Assembly: GCA_945956975.1 (NCBI GenBank)
Contig: CAMFKC010000007.1
Location: 1 to 16,945, forward strand
From: an uncultured Methylocystaceae bacterium
GTDB taxonomy: Bacteria; Pseudomonadota; Alphaproteobacteria; Rhizobiales; Beijerinckiaceae
Direction: 5' to 3'
Length of the DNA: 16,945 nucleotides
Each line of letters begins with the position of its first letter. Position 1 is the stretch's first letter. A program made the translations under genes and the position numbers. The notes under the pieces were generated by a model. It saw nothing but the letters and a program-made list of their open reading frames with translations, ran no database searches and was not told where the DNA came from. Below, piece by piece: positions 1 through 7,105 of this stretch.

Positions 1-48
1 CGAGATTCATGAGCGTCTCGTGGGCTCGGAGATGTGTATAAGAGACAG
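1..48. other. Untrimmed Illumina Nextera i7 adapter (artefact)
   Basis: Bases 15-48 match the Nextera read-2 adapter: GTCTCGTGGGCTCGG at 15-29 followed by the transposase mosaic end AGATGTGTATAAGAGACAG at 30-48. Bases 1-6 (CGAGAT) match the end of the P7 flow-cell oligo, and 7-14 (TCATGAGC) sit where the 8-base i7 index belongs; it is the reverse complement of GCTCATGA, which I recall as Nextera index N714. The genome starts at base 49. Translating the adapter gives the well-known contaminant peptide MCIRDR, so no protein should be called across it. Confidence 0.97.
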
Positions 49-320
49 GCATGTGCGCGGCCATGACCGCCCTGCCGGTGTTGGGCGTGCCAGTGGAATC
101 CAAGGCGCTGTCGGGACAGGATTCCCTCCTCTCCATCGTGCAGATGCCCGGCGGCATTCCCGTGGGCACGCTGGCCATCGGCAAGCCCGGCGCGATCAAC
201 GCCGCCCTGCTCGCCGCCGCTGTGCTCGCGCTGAACGATCCCGCGCTCGCCGAACGGCTGGACGCCTTCCGCGCGAAGCAGACGGCCTCCGTCGCCGAAC
301 GTCCGTCCGACGATGCCTGA
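49..320 (+). CDS. purE: PurE, N5-CAIR mutase (3' part only)
   Basis: This is the C-terminal half (about 89 residues of roughly 165) of the class I N5-carboxyaminoimidazole ribonucleotide mutase, which converts N5-CAIR to CAIR in de novo purine synthesis in the cytoplasm. The reading frame has full codons from 51 and stops at 318-320. Visible family signatures are MCAAMTALPVLGVPV, the SGQDSLLSIVQMPGGIPVGT block and AIGKPGAINAALLA. The N-terminal half with the nucleotide-binding SD(W/L)P segment is missing because the contig ends in an adapter at base 48, not because the gene is degraded. The end overlaps the purK start by 8 bases, so the two are translationally coupled. The GTG/ATG codons near 51 are internal and not real starts. 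Confidence 0.95.
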
Positions 321-1419
321 CATTCTTCCTCCGGGCTCGACCATCGGCGTGCTGGGCGGCGGCCAGCTCGGCCGCATGATCGCGCTCGCCGCCGCCCCGC
401 TCGGGCTGAAAACCCACATTTTCGCCCACCACGCCGATGAACCGGCCTGTCAGGTCGCTTCCGCGATGACGACGGGCGAATGGACCGATGAGGCCGCGCT
501 GGCGCGCTTCGCCGACGCTGTCGATGTCGTGACCTACGAATTCGAGAACGTTCCCGCCGCCACCGCCGCATTTCTGGCGGCGCGCAAGCCCGTGCGGCCG
601 GGTCCACTCGCGCTGGAAAAGACGCAGGACCGGCTGTTCGAGAAGGATTTCCTCAACGGCCTCGGCATTCCCACCGCCCCCTATGCGGCGGTCGAGAACG
701 CCGGCGCGCTGGCCCGGCAGGTCGGCCAGATCGGCCGCCCCTCGATCCTCAAGACCCGTCGTTTCGGCTACGACGGCAAAGGCCAGTTCCTGCTGCGCGA
801 GGGGTCCGACGTGGGCGCGGCCTTCCGCGCGCTCGGCGGCGCGCCCTGCATCCTCGAGGGCTTCGTGCCCTTCGAGCGCGAAGTGTCCGTGATCGGCGCC
901 CGCGGCGTCGACGGGACATTCGCCGCCTTCGACGTCTGCGAGAACGAGCACGAGAATCACATCCTCAGCGTCACGCGCGCGCCCGCCCGCATGGCGCCGG
1001 AAACTGCGGCGCAGGCTTTCGAGATCTGCCACAAGATCCTGGATGCGCTCGATTATGTCGGCGTGATCGCGGTCGAGATGTTTCTGGTCGCCGAGACCGG
1101 CCCGGACGGCGTCCGGCGCGAAAAGGTCGTGGTCAACGAGATCGCGCCGCGCGTTCACAATTCCGGCCACTGGACCATCGAGGGGGCCGAAACCTCGCAA
1201 TTCGAGCAGCATGTGCGCGCCATCTGCGGCTGGCCGCTGGGCTCCGCAAAAATTCGTGGCCAGGTCGAAATGCGCAATCTGATCGGCGACGAGGCCGACC
1301 GCTGGCGCGAGATCGCCGCGGAGCCCGGCGCGGCGCTGCACCTTTACGGCAAAGCCGAAGCCCGGCCCGGCCGGAAAATGGGGCATGTCACGCGGGTGAT
1401 TTTGCCGGCCGCGCGATAG
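313..1419 (+). CDS. purK: PurK, N5-carboxyaminoimidazole ribonucleotide synthase
   Basis: PurK is the ATP-grasp enzyme that makes N5-CAIR from AIR, bicarbonate and ATP, the substrate of PurE. The 368-residue product is of usual family length. Order of features: N-terminal preATP-grasp nucleotide fold with GGGQLGRM at 15-22; TYEFENVP at 74-81; ATP-grasp lysine/glycine loop KTRRFGYDGKGQ at 147-158; EREVSVIGARG near 188-198; and the metal/substrate motif NEIAPRVHNSGHWT at 275-288. The ATG at 313 lies inside the last codons of purE with only a weak upstream ribosome site, fitting translational coupling within a purEK operon. The stop is 1417-1419. Confidence 0.97.
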   Translation: MPDILPPGSTIGVLGGGQLGRMIALAAAPLGLKTHIFAHHADEPACQVASAMTTGEWTDEAALARFADAVDVVTYEFENVPAATAAFLAARKPVRPGPLALEKTQDRLFEKDFLNGLGIPTAPYAAVENAGALARQVGQIGRPSILKTRRFGYDGKGQFLLREGSDVGAAFRALGGAPCILEGFVPFEREVSVIGARGVDGTFAAFDVCENEHENHILSVTRAPARMAPETAAQAFEICHKILDALDYVGVIAVEMFLVAETGPDGVRREKVVVNEIAPRVHNSGHWTIEGAETSQFEQHVRAICGWPLGSAKIRGQVEMRNLIGDEADRWREIAAEPGAALHLYGKAEARPGRKMGHVTRVILPAAR

Positions 1420-1441
1420 ACATTCCCCCGTTATTCTGTTA

Positions 1442-1485
1442 ATCGCCACGCCACTATCGCCATCGTTCTGATGGACGTGGGCGAT
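1442..1485 (+). promoter_or_regulatory. Imperfect hairpin in the rpsU leader
   Basis: Between purK and rpsU, ATCGCCACG (1442-1450) pairs with CGTGGGCGAT (1476-1485) through nine base pairs with one bulged G, and an inner CCATC/GATGG stem (1460-1464 with 1470-1474) caps it with a 5-base loop. No T-run follows, so it does not look like an intrinsic terminator. It could be a structured leader or an operator; function is unknown. Confidence 0.35.
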
Positions 1486-1534
1486 TCCCTGTTTCCAAAA
1501 TCATGGGCAGTGGCCGCAGAGGCCAGTCCCGCAC

Positions 1535-1540
1535 AGGAGG
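1535..1540 (+). promoter_or_regulatory. rpsU ribosome binding site selecting the GTG start
   Basis: A perfect AGGAGG lies 4 bases before GTG 1545. The in-frame ATG at 1503 has no such site, and the residues between (a Gly/Ser/Arg-rich stretch) are not part of the conserved bS21 fold. This places the start at GTG 1545. Confidence 0.85.
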
Positions 1541-1544
1541 TCCG

Positions 1545-1790
1545 GTGCAAGTTCTCGTTCGCGACAACAACGTCGACCAGGCGCTCAAGGCGCTCAAGAA
1601 GAAGATGCAGCGCGAAGGCATTTTCCGTGAAATGAAGCTGCGCGGCCACTACGAGAAGCCGTCCGAGAAGCGCGCCCGCGAGCAGGCCGAAGCCGTCCGC
1701 CGCGCTCGCAAGCTGGCCCGCAAGAAGATGCAGCGCGAAGGCCTCCTGCCTTCCAAGCCCAAGCCCGCCTTCGGCGCGCCCCGCGGCTGA
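1545..1790 (+). CDS. rpsU: Small ribosomal subunit protein bS21
   Basis: bS21 binds the 30S platform near the anti-Shine-Dalgarno end of 16S rRNA and helps initiation. Read from GTG 1545 the product is 81 residues beginning (M)QVLVRDNNVDQALKALKKK, the usual alphaproteobacterial N-terminus, followed by MQREGIFREMKLR, the KRAREQAEAVRRARKLARKK basic helix, and a short proline/lysine tail. The family is normally about 70-90 residues long. An ATG at 1503 would add 14 unsupported residues. The gene follows purK by about 125 bases that contain a structured leader and ends in a strong intrinsic terminator, so it is probably expressed both as its own unit and by read-through from purEK (inference). 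Confidence 0.95.
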   Translation: MQVLVRDNNVDQALKALKKKMQREGIFREMKLRGHYEKPSEKRAREQAEAVRRARKLARKKMQREGLLPSKPKPAFGAPRG

Positions 1791-1813
1791 TCTTCCGGGT
1801 TCGAGAGTTCGAG

Positions 1814-1849
1814 ACGGCGGTCGAGACGCTCGGCCGCCGTGTCTTTTTT
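1814..1849 (+). terminator. Rho-independent terminator of rpsU
   Basis: A 12-bp stem runs from ACGGCGGTCGAG (1814-1825) to CTCGGCCGCCGT (1829-1840), with a 3-base loop and one G-T pair, followed by TCTTTTTT (1842-1849). It lies 23 bases after the rpsU stop. Confidence 0.9.
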
Positions 1850-1969
1850 GCATCAGTTTACGATTTCTTGACCGTTTTTTTCGACTTTGCCCGGATTGTC
1901 CCGAGGTCGCCCGAATGCGGGCAGATTGGGGACGGCATTCTGAAACGGTTGAAGCGCGAAGGGACCGTC

Positions 1970-2854
1970 ATGGTCGCAGCAACTGATATGGCTCACTCCT
2001 CGGCGACGCGGCTGCGCCGCAGCCTCGCGGCGGTCGCGCTGGTCGGCCTCGGCGCCGCGCTCGCGGGTTGCGATACCGTCGGCGGCGGACGCGGCCTCTC
2101 CGGCTCGGCGCCCCAGATCGCGGAAGTCACGCCCGACGACCCCGCGGCCGCCTCGGCCAACATTGCCTCGCTGACCGAGGTCATCAACCGCAACCCCGGC
2201 AGCGCCGAAGCCTACCTGACGCGCGGCAACGCCTATGCCCGCAATGGCCGGATGGGAGAGGCGATCGCCGATTTCTCCCAGACCATCAAGATCGATCCCA
2301 ACAACGCGACGGCCTACAACAACCGCGCCCTCGCGCAGCGCCAGCTCGGCCGCAACGACGCCGCGCTTGCGGATTTCAACCGCGCCATCGAGGTCAATCC
2401 CCGCTACGCCTCCGCCTATCTCGGGCGCGCCAACCTGCTGCGAGCGCAGGGCAATCTCGATCAGGCCATGAGCGATCTGGACCAGGCGATCCGCCTCAAT
2501 CCGGAAGGCGCCCAGGCCTTCCATGCCCGTGGCCTGATCTACCAGAAGCGCGGCGAGCACCAGCGCGCGGTCACGGATTTCGACAACGCCATCGACCGCG
2601 ACCCCTTCGCGGGCGCGCCCTACCAGGCGCGCGGCGAAAGCCTGATCGCGCTCGGCAAGTACGACAAGGCGATCGAGGACTTCAACGCCTCGCTCAACGT
2701 CGACAACCGCAACGCCAACGGTTGGGCCGGCCTCGGCATGGCCTACGAGAAGCAGGGCAACCGCGTGAAGGCGGCCGAATCCTATCAGCGCGCCCTCGTG
2801 ATCGATCCCAACAATCCGGTCGCCCGCTCCGGTTCTAGCCGCATCCGGGTCTGA
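1970..2854 (+). CDS. TPR-repeat lipoprotein (NlpI-like layout)
   Basis: The 294-residue protein has a lipoprotein signal: basic RLRR at 14-17, hydrophobic stretch about 18-31, lipobox LAGC at 31-34 with the acylated cysteine at C34. Asp at position +2 (D35) would act as an inner-membrane retention signal under the E. coli Lol rule. After a Gly/Pro-rich spacer come six back-to-back 34-residue tetratricopeptide repeats (about 78-111, 112-145, 146-179, 180-213, 214-247, 248-281), most ending in the D/N-P turn. TPR domains are protein-binding scaffolds; the partner cannot be read from sequence. ATG 1970 was chosen over the earlier in-frame ATG-like start at 1868 because it gives a proper signal peptide and has GAAGGGA-like bases upstream. 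The gene is monocistronic, after the rpsU terminator and convergent with the next gene. Confidence 0.88.
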   Translation: MVAATDMAHSSATRLRRSLAAVALVGLGAALAGCDTVGGGRGLSGSAPQIAEVTPDDPAAASANIASLTEVINRNPGSAEAYLTRGNAYARNGRMGEAIADFSQTIKIDPNNATAYNNRALAQRQLGRNDAALADFNRAIEVNPRYASAYLGRANLLRAQGNLDQAMSDLDQAIRLNPEGAQAFHARGLIYQKRGEHQRAVTDFDNAIDRDPFAGAPYQARGESLIALGKYDKAIEDFNASLNVDNRNANGWAGLGMAYEKQGNRVKAAESYQRALVIDPNNPVARSGSSRIRV

Positions 2855-2857
2855 GCC

Positions 2858-2929
2858 GGACCGCGAGCTGATCTGGACCGCGAGCCTTCAGGCTCGCTGG
2901 AAAATTGCGAGCCTGAAGGCTCGCGGTCC
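2858..2929. repeat. REP-like palindromic repeat with 23-bp perfect arms
   Basis: GGACCGCGAGCCTTCAGGCT..CGC (2875-2897) and its exact reverse complement (2907-2929) form a 23-bp stem around a 9-base loop. Each arm contains its own hairpin: GCGAGCCT, two bases, AGGCTCGC. An 11-base copy of the outer part (GGACCGCGAGC) also stands alone at 2858-2868. The element fills the space between convergent genes, and its last base is the first base of the minus-strand stop codon at 2929-2931. There is no T-run on either side; it may still stop transcription or stabilise mRNA ends. It resembles dispersed REP-type elements of Rhizobiales genomes (recall, not tested). Confidence 0.8.
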
Positions 2930-3747
2930 TATTTCACCACCTGCGCAATCCAGGCGTTCGCCTTGGGCAAAATGTCCGGCAGGCCGAGCACGACGTGCCC
3001 GGCGCCCGGAATCTCGATAAATGTCTTCGGCGCCGAAATCGCCGCCATCAGTTTTCGCGCGTATCGGATGGGGATCGTGTGGTCCTCCAGCCCCGCCACG
3101 GCGAAGACCGGCGCGCGGACCTTCCTCGCCCATTCCTCTGCCGGGAATGGATCGCGGGACAGGAGCCTCACCGGAAACATCCAGTAGAGATCGGCGGCGA
3201 CGTCCACGATCGACGAATAGGGCGAGTCCAGCACCACGCCCGCCACAGGCCGCTCCCCGGCGAGCCAGAGCGCCGGCCCCGTGCCGAGGGACTCCCCGAC
3301 GACGACGATCTGGCCCGGCGTTGCGCCCGCAGCGATGGCATAATCGTAGGCCGCCAGCGTATCGGCGAGCAGGCCCTCCTGCGAGGGCGACCCCGTGGAT
3401 CCGCCATAGCCGCGCCACTCGATCCCCAGCAGCCCCGCGCCGTCGTCCGTCATGCGCTGCAATCGCAGCGTGCGCTTTTCCAGCGTGCCGCCGTTGCCAT
3501 GCAGGTAGATGAGGAACGGCTTGCCCGCCGACGGCGGAACGAACCAGCCCGTCAGCGTCTCGCCGTCGGCGGTCTTTACCGCCGTCTCCGTCGCGCGGGG
3601 AAAACCCGCCCGTTCAGGGCTCGTGCGCAGCGTCGAGACGCGGAATACGAGATCGCGCTGCTTGACCACCAGCCAGGCGACAGGCGCGGCGTAGGCAAGC
3701 GCGGCGAGGCCCGCCAGCACGACGGCGATCCGCGCGGCGAGGCGCAT
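2929..3747 (-). CDS. Membrane-anchored alpha/beta hydrolase (BEM46/ABHD13-like)
   Basis: The 272-residue protein starts with a hydrophobic segment (about 5-28) that looks like an uncleaved signal anchor, so the catalytic domain is probably periplasmic. The alpha/beta-hydrolase core is complete: oxyanion loop LHGNGG at 82-87, nucleophile elbow GESLG at 151-155 with Ser153, acid Asp222 in GLEDHTIP, and His251 in GAGHVVLG. This layout matches the BEM46/ABHD13 group of serine hydrolases, whose bacterial substrates are mostly unknown. The ribosome binding site is weak. It faces the TPR lipoprotein gene across the palindromic repeat and is divergent from pntA. The exact substrate (ester, peptide or lipid) cannot be inferred. 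Confidence 0.85.
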   Translation of the reverse strand: MRLAARIAVVLAGLAALAYAAPVAWLVVKQRDLVFRVSTLRTSPERAGFPRATETAVKTADGETLTGWFVPPSAGKPFLIYLHGNGGTLEKRTLRLQRMTDDGAGLLGIEWRGYGGSTGSPSQEGLLADTLAAYDYAIAAGATPGQIVVVGESLGTGPALWLAGERPVAGVVLDSPYSSIVDVAADLYWMFPVRLLSRDPFPAEEWARKVRAPVFAVAGLEDHTIPIRYARKLMAAISAPKTFIEIPGAGHVVLGLPDILPKANAWIAQVVK

Positions 3748-3984
3748 TTTCGGTCTTGTCTCTGAAATCGGCCTGTCCCTCCGTCGCCTGTTCTACGCAG
3801 GTGGACCGGCAATCGGATCGGTCGCGGGCATGAGCGGCGCGCGGAGCCCGTATTTCCCTGCCCGCAAACGCCGTTCTATGGTGCGGCTCGGGTTTCATGT
3901 ATGAAGCCAACCCTTGGCTTCACACGTATAAGCACGCCAACAATTACTTGTCGCCGCCCCAGAGCGCCCAGGAGAAATGAGCCG
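3748..3984. other. Divergent intergenic region, hydrolase / pntA
   Basis: This 237-base gap holds the promoters of the minus-strand hydrolase and of pntAB. The only clear structures are the palindrome at 3899-3925 and a possible -10 box TATAAG at 3927-3932. I see no small gene or RNA here. Confidence 0.5.
3899..3925. promoter_or_regulatory. Palindromic operator candidate upstream of pntA
   Basis: TGAAGCCAA (3902-3910) and TTGGCTTCA (3914-3922) are perfect inverted arms around CCC; with one mismatch the symmetry extends to GT/AC at 3899-3900 and 3924-3925. The site lies about 60-85 bases before the pntA ATG and would cover the -35 region if TATAAG at 3927-3932 is the -10 box. It could be a repressor or activator operator, or an RNA hairpin in the leader. 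Confidence 0.5.
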
Positions 3985-5586
3985 ATGCCGCAGGTGATAG
4001 GAATTCCCAAGGAAATTTTCCCCGGCGAAAAGCGCGTGGCCATATCGCCCGACGTCGCGCAGAAGCTGATCGGGCTCGGGTTTTTGGTTCAGGTCGAGAA
4101 GGGCGCCGGCGACGGCGCCGATATCTACGATGACGCCCTGACTGCCGCCGGCGCGAAGATCGTCGACAGCGCGGCCGACATCTGGTCGACCTCCGACATC
4201 GTCTTCAAGGTGCGCGTGCCTGCCGACGCCGAAGTCGGTGAGATGAAGGCGGGCCAGACCCTCATCTCCTTCATCTGGCCGGCGCAGAATCCGGAGCTGA
4301 TGGAAAAGCTCAAGGCGAAGAACGTCACCGTTCTCGCCATGGACGCCGTGCCGCGTCTGCTCTCGCGCGCCCAGAAGATGGACGCGCTGACCTCGCAGGC
4401 GGGCGTCACCGGCTATCGCGCGGTGGTGGAAGCCGCCAACGCCTTCGGCCGCTATTTCGCGGGCCAGATCACGGCGGCCGGCAAGATCCCACCGGCGCAG
4501 GTCTTCATCGCGGGCGCGGGCGTCGCGGGCCTTGCCGCCATCGGCACGGCGGCGGGGCTCGGCGCCATCGTGCGCGCCAACGACACGCGCGCCGAAGTCG
4601 CCGATCAGGTGAAGTCGCTCGGCGGCGAATTCGTGAAGGTCGATTACGACGAGGAAGGTTCGGGCGGCGGCGGCTACGCCAAGGTCATGTCCGAAGGCTT
4701 CCAGGCCGCGCAGCGGGCGATGTACGCCAAGCAGGCGGTCGAGTCCGACATCATCATCACGACCGCGCTGATCCCCGGAAAGCCCGCGCCGAAGCTCATC
4801 ACCGCCGACATGGTCGCCTCGATGAAGCCCGGCAGCGTGATCGTCGATCTCGCGGCGGAACAGGGCGGCAATTGCGAACTGACCGTGCCCGGCCAGGCCG
4901 TCGTGCGCCATGGCGTGACCATCATCGGCTACACCGACCTGCACAGCCGCCTCGCCAAGCAATCCTCCACGCTCTACGCGACCAACCTGCTGCGCCTGAC
5001 GGAAGAACTCTGCAAGGCCAAGGACGGCCAGATCGTCGTCAACATGGACGACGATGCGATCCGCGGCTTCACCGTGGTGAAGGACGGCGAGATCACCTGG
5101 CCCGCGCCGCCGCTGAAACTGCCCGCGCCCCCGCCGCCCAAGCCTGCCGCCGCTGCGGCCGCCGCCGCGGCGCCTGCGCCTAAGAAGTCTTCGGGCCACG
5201 GCCACGGCGCGCCCAGCGAACCCATGGCCCTGAAGACGCTGCTGATGGCCTTCGGCGTCGGCGCGTTGCTCTTCCTGCTCGTCGGCGCCTATGCGCCGCC
5301 GGCCTTCCTCGGCCACTTCACCGTCTTCGTGCTGGCGATCTTTATCGGCTACATGGTCGTTTGGAACGTGACGCCTGCGCTGCACACGCCGCTGATGAGC
5401 GTCACCAACGCGATCTCCTCGATCATCGCGATCGGCGCGCTGCTGCAGATCTGGCCGCCCGGCTCGCCGGGCCGTCCGGACATCTGGATCCTCATCATCG
5501 CCTTCATCGGGCTCACGCTCACCACCATCAACATGTTCGGCGGCTTCGCTGTGACGCGCCGCATGCTGGCGATGTTCCAGAAGTAA
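3985..5586 (+). CDS. pntA: NAD(P) transhydrogenase subunit alpha, fused dI + membrane part
   Basis: PntA with PntB forms the inner-membrane transhydrogenase that uses the proton gradient to reduce NADP+ with NADH. The 533-residue product has the NAD(H)-binding domain dI at about 1-375, with the IPKEIFPGEKRVA start, the RALSQAG-like segment SRAQKMDALTSQAG (127-140), and the Rossmann loop GAGVAG at 177-182. A Pro/Ala-rich linker with a His/Gly patch (about 377-413) leads to four membrane segments (about 416-434, 442-462, 474-491, 500-520), including the conserved TPLMSVTNAISSI. This is the fused arrangement of E. coli, whereas many alphaproteobacteria, such as Rhodospirillum rubrum, split it into PntAA and PntAB. 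Start ATG 3985 has AGGAG at 3970-3974; an upstream in-frame ATG at 3901 lies inside the palindrome and adds non-homologous residues. pntB follows after 13 bases. Confidence 0.96.
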   Translation: MPQVIGIPKEIFPGEKRVAISPDVAQKLIGLGFLVQVEKGAGDGADIYDDALTAAGAKIVDSAADIWSTSDIVFKVRVPADAEVGEMKAGQTLISFIWPAQNPELMEKLKAKNVTVLAMDAVPRLLSRAQKMDALTSQAGVTGYRAVVEAANAFGRYFAGQITAAGKIPPAQVFIAGAGVAGLAAIGTAAGLGAIVRANDTRAEVADQVKSLGGEFVKVDYDEEGSGGGGYAKVMSEGFQAAQRAMYAKQAVESDIIITTALIPGKPAPKLITADMVASMKPGSVIVDLAAEQGGNCELTVPGQAVVRHGVTIIGYTDLHSRLAKQSSTLYATNLLRLTEELCKAKDGQIVVNMDDDAIRGFTVVKDGEITWPAPPLKLPAPPPPKPAAAAAAAAAPAPKKSSGHGHGAPSEPMALKTLLMAFGVGALLFLLVGAYAPPAFLGHFTVFVLAIFIGYMVVWNVTPALHTPLMSVTNAISSIIAIGALLQIWPPGSPGRPDIWILIIAFIGLTLTTINMFGGFAVTRRMLAMFQK

Positions 5587-5599
5587 GGAAACCGGACAC

Positions 5600-7042
5600 A
5601 TGTCTTCCAGCCTCGTCACGGTCTCCTACATCGGAGCCACCATCCTCTTCATCCTGTCGCTCGGCGGCCTCTCGAATCCCGAGACGGCCAAGCGCGGCAA
5701 CTGGTACGGCATCATCGGCATGGCGATCGCGGTCCTCGCGACCGTCTTCGGCTGGCGCGTCGTCGGCGCCGGCGAGATCCCGATCGTCTACGGGGCCTCT
5801 GGCCTCGTCATCATCATCCTCGCGATGGTGATCGGCGGCGCGGTCGGCCTCTATGCGGCCAAGACCGTGCAGATGACGCAGATGCCCGAACTCGTGGCGA
5901 TCATGCATTCGCTGGTCGGCTTCGCGGCCTGCGCCATCGGCTTCGCCAGCTATATCGACACCTCGACCGTCTTCGCGACGCATGCCGAGCATGTGATCCA
6001 TCTCGTCGAGATCTATGTCGGCATATTGATCGGCGCGGTGACCTTCACCGGCTCGGTCGTCGCCTTCGGCAAGCTGTCCGGCCGCATAGACGGCAAGCCG
6101 CTGCTGCTGCCGGCGCGGCATTGGATCAACCTCGCCGGCCTGATCGTGGTGATCATTTTCGGCAAGTTCTTCCTCGGCGCCGAAACGATCGCGGGCGGCA
6201 TGTTTCCGCTCATCGTCATGACGATCATCTCGCTCGCTTTTGGCGTGCACATGGTGATGGCCATCGGCGGCGCGGACATGCCGGTCGTCATTTCGATGCT
6301 GAACTCCTATTCCGGCTGGGCGGCGGCGGCGACGGGCTTCATGCTGTCGAACGACCTGCTGATCGTCGTCGGCGCGCTGGTCGGCTCGTCCGGCGCGATC
6401 CTCAGCTACATCATGTGCCGTGCGATGAATCGTAATTTCATCTCGGTCATCGCCGGCGGCTTCGGCACGACGTCGACATCGTCGTCGAGCGCAGCGGCCG
6501 CGCCCGCGGGCGACGTGAAGTCGATCTCGGCTGCCGAGACGGCGGAGATGCTGTCGGAGGGCAAGAGCGTCATCATCGTGCCGGGCTACGGCATGGCGGT
6601 CGCGCAGGCCCAGCACGCGGTGTTCGAAATGACGAAGATCTTGCGCGAGAAAGGCGTGAACGTCCGCTTCGGCATTCATCCGGTCGCGGGCCGCATGCCC
6701 GGCCACATGAACGTGCTGCTGGCCGAAGCCAAGGTGCCCTACGACATCGTCTGCGAGATGGACGAACTCAACGACGACTTCCCGGCGACGGACGTCGCCA
6801 TGGTGATCGGCGCCAACGACATCGTGAACCCCGCCGCGCAGGACGATCCGGGCAGCCCGATCGCCGGCATGCCGGTGCTCGAAGTGTGGAAGGCCAAGCA
6901 CTCGATCGTGATGAAGCGCTCGATGGCGTCCGGCTACGCCGGCATCGACAACCCGCTCTTCTACAAGGACAACAACCTCATGCTCTTTGGCGACGCCAAG
7001 AAGATGCTGGACGAGGTGGTCGCCACGCTGAAGGCGAAGTAA
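5600..7042 (+). CDS. pntB: NAD(P) transhydrogenase subunit beta
   Basis: This 480-residue subunit carries the rest of the membrane domain dII and the NADP(H)-binding domain dIII. Many hydrophobic helices fill residues 1-285. MHSLVGFAA at 102-110 contains the conserved His103, equivalent to the E. coli beta-His91 implicated in proton translocation. A Ser/Ala-rich hinge at about 290-305 leads into dIII with GYGMAVAQAQ (329-338), IHPVAGRMPGHMNVLLAEA-type loop (359-377), GANDIVNPAA (404-413) and KRSMASGYAGIDN (439-451). TAAGGA at 5584-5589 overlaps the pntA stop and serves as the ribosome site. It is co-transcribed with pntA; the operon ends at the hairpin at 7106-7137. Confidence 0.97.
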   Translation: MSSSLVTVSYIGATILFILSLGGLSNPETAKRGNWYGIIGMAIAVLATVFGWRVVGAGEIPIVYGASGLVIIILAMVIGGAVGLYAAKTVQMTQMPELVAIMHSLVGFAACAIGFASYIDTSTVFATHAEHVIHLVEIYVGILIGAVTFTGSVVAFGKLSGRIDGKPLLLPARHWINLAGLIVVIIFGKFFLGAETIAGGMFPLIVMTIISLAFGVHMVMAIGGADMPVVISMLNSYSGWAAAATGFMLSNDLLIVVGALVGSSGAILSYIMCRAMNRNFISVIAGGFGTTSTSSSSAAAAPAGDVKSISAAETAEMLSEGKSVIIVPGYGMAVAQAQHAVFEMTKILREKGVNVRFGIHPVAGRMPGHMNVLLAEAKVPYDIVCEMDELNDDFPATDVAMVIGANDIVNPAAQDDPGSPIAGMPVLEVWKAKHSIVMKRSMASGYAGIDNPLFYKDNNLMLFGDAKKMLDEVVATLKAK

Positions 7043-7048
7043 CGCACA

Positions 7049-7093
7049 GTGTCATCCCGGCCGAAGCGAAGCGGAGAGCCGGGACCCAGACAC
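7049..7093. repeat. REP-like inverted repeat after pntB
   Basis: GTGTC (7049-7053) and TCCCGGC (7055-7061) are mirrored by GCCGGGA (7078-7084) and GACAC (7089-7093), with a 16-base purine-rich centre. The GTCATCCCGGC...GCCGGGACCCAG form resembles a dispersed palindromic repeat that is common in intergenic DNA of Rhizobiales (recall). It starts 6 bases after the pntB stop and lies just before the true terminator. Confidence 0.65.
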
Positions 7094-7105
7094 CACAGCC
7101 CAAAC

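Noticed and set aside
20..379. Open frame starting inside the adapter and running across purE
   Set aside because: Its first residues are translated adapter (MCIRDR artefact) and the rest is purE in the wrong frame.
196..1449. Long minus-strand open frame opposite purK
   Set aside because: It mirrors a strongly conserved gene in GC-rich DNA, has a low-complexity Arg/Gly/Ala composition and no family motifs.
3895..5619. Very long minus-strand open frame opposite pntA, and a similar one opposite pntB (5528-6901)
   Set aside because: Composition is rich in Arg, Asp, His and Gly with no recognisable domain; these are codon-bias shadows of pntAB.
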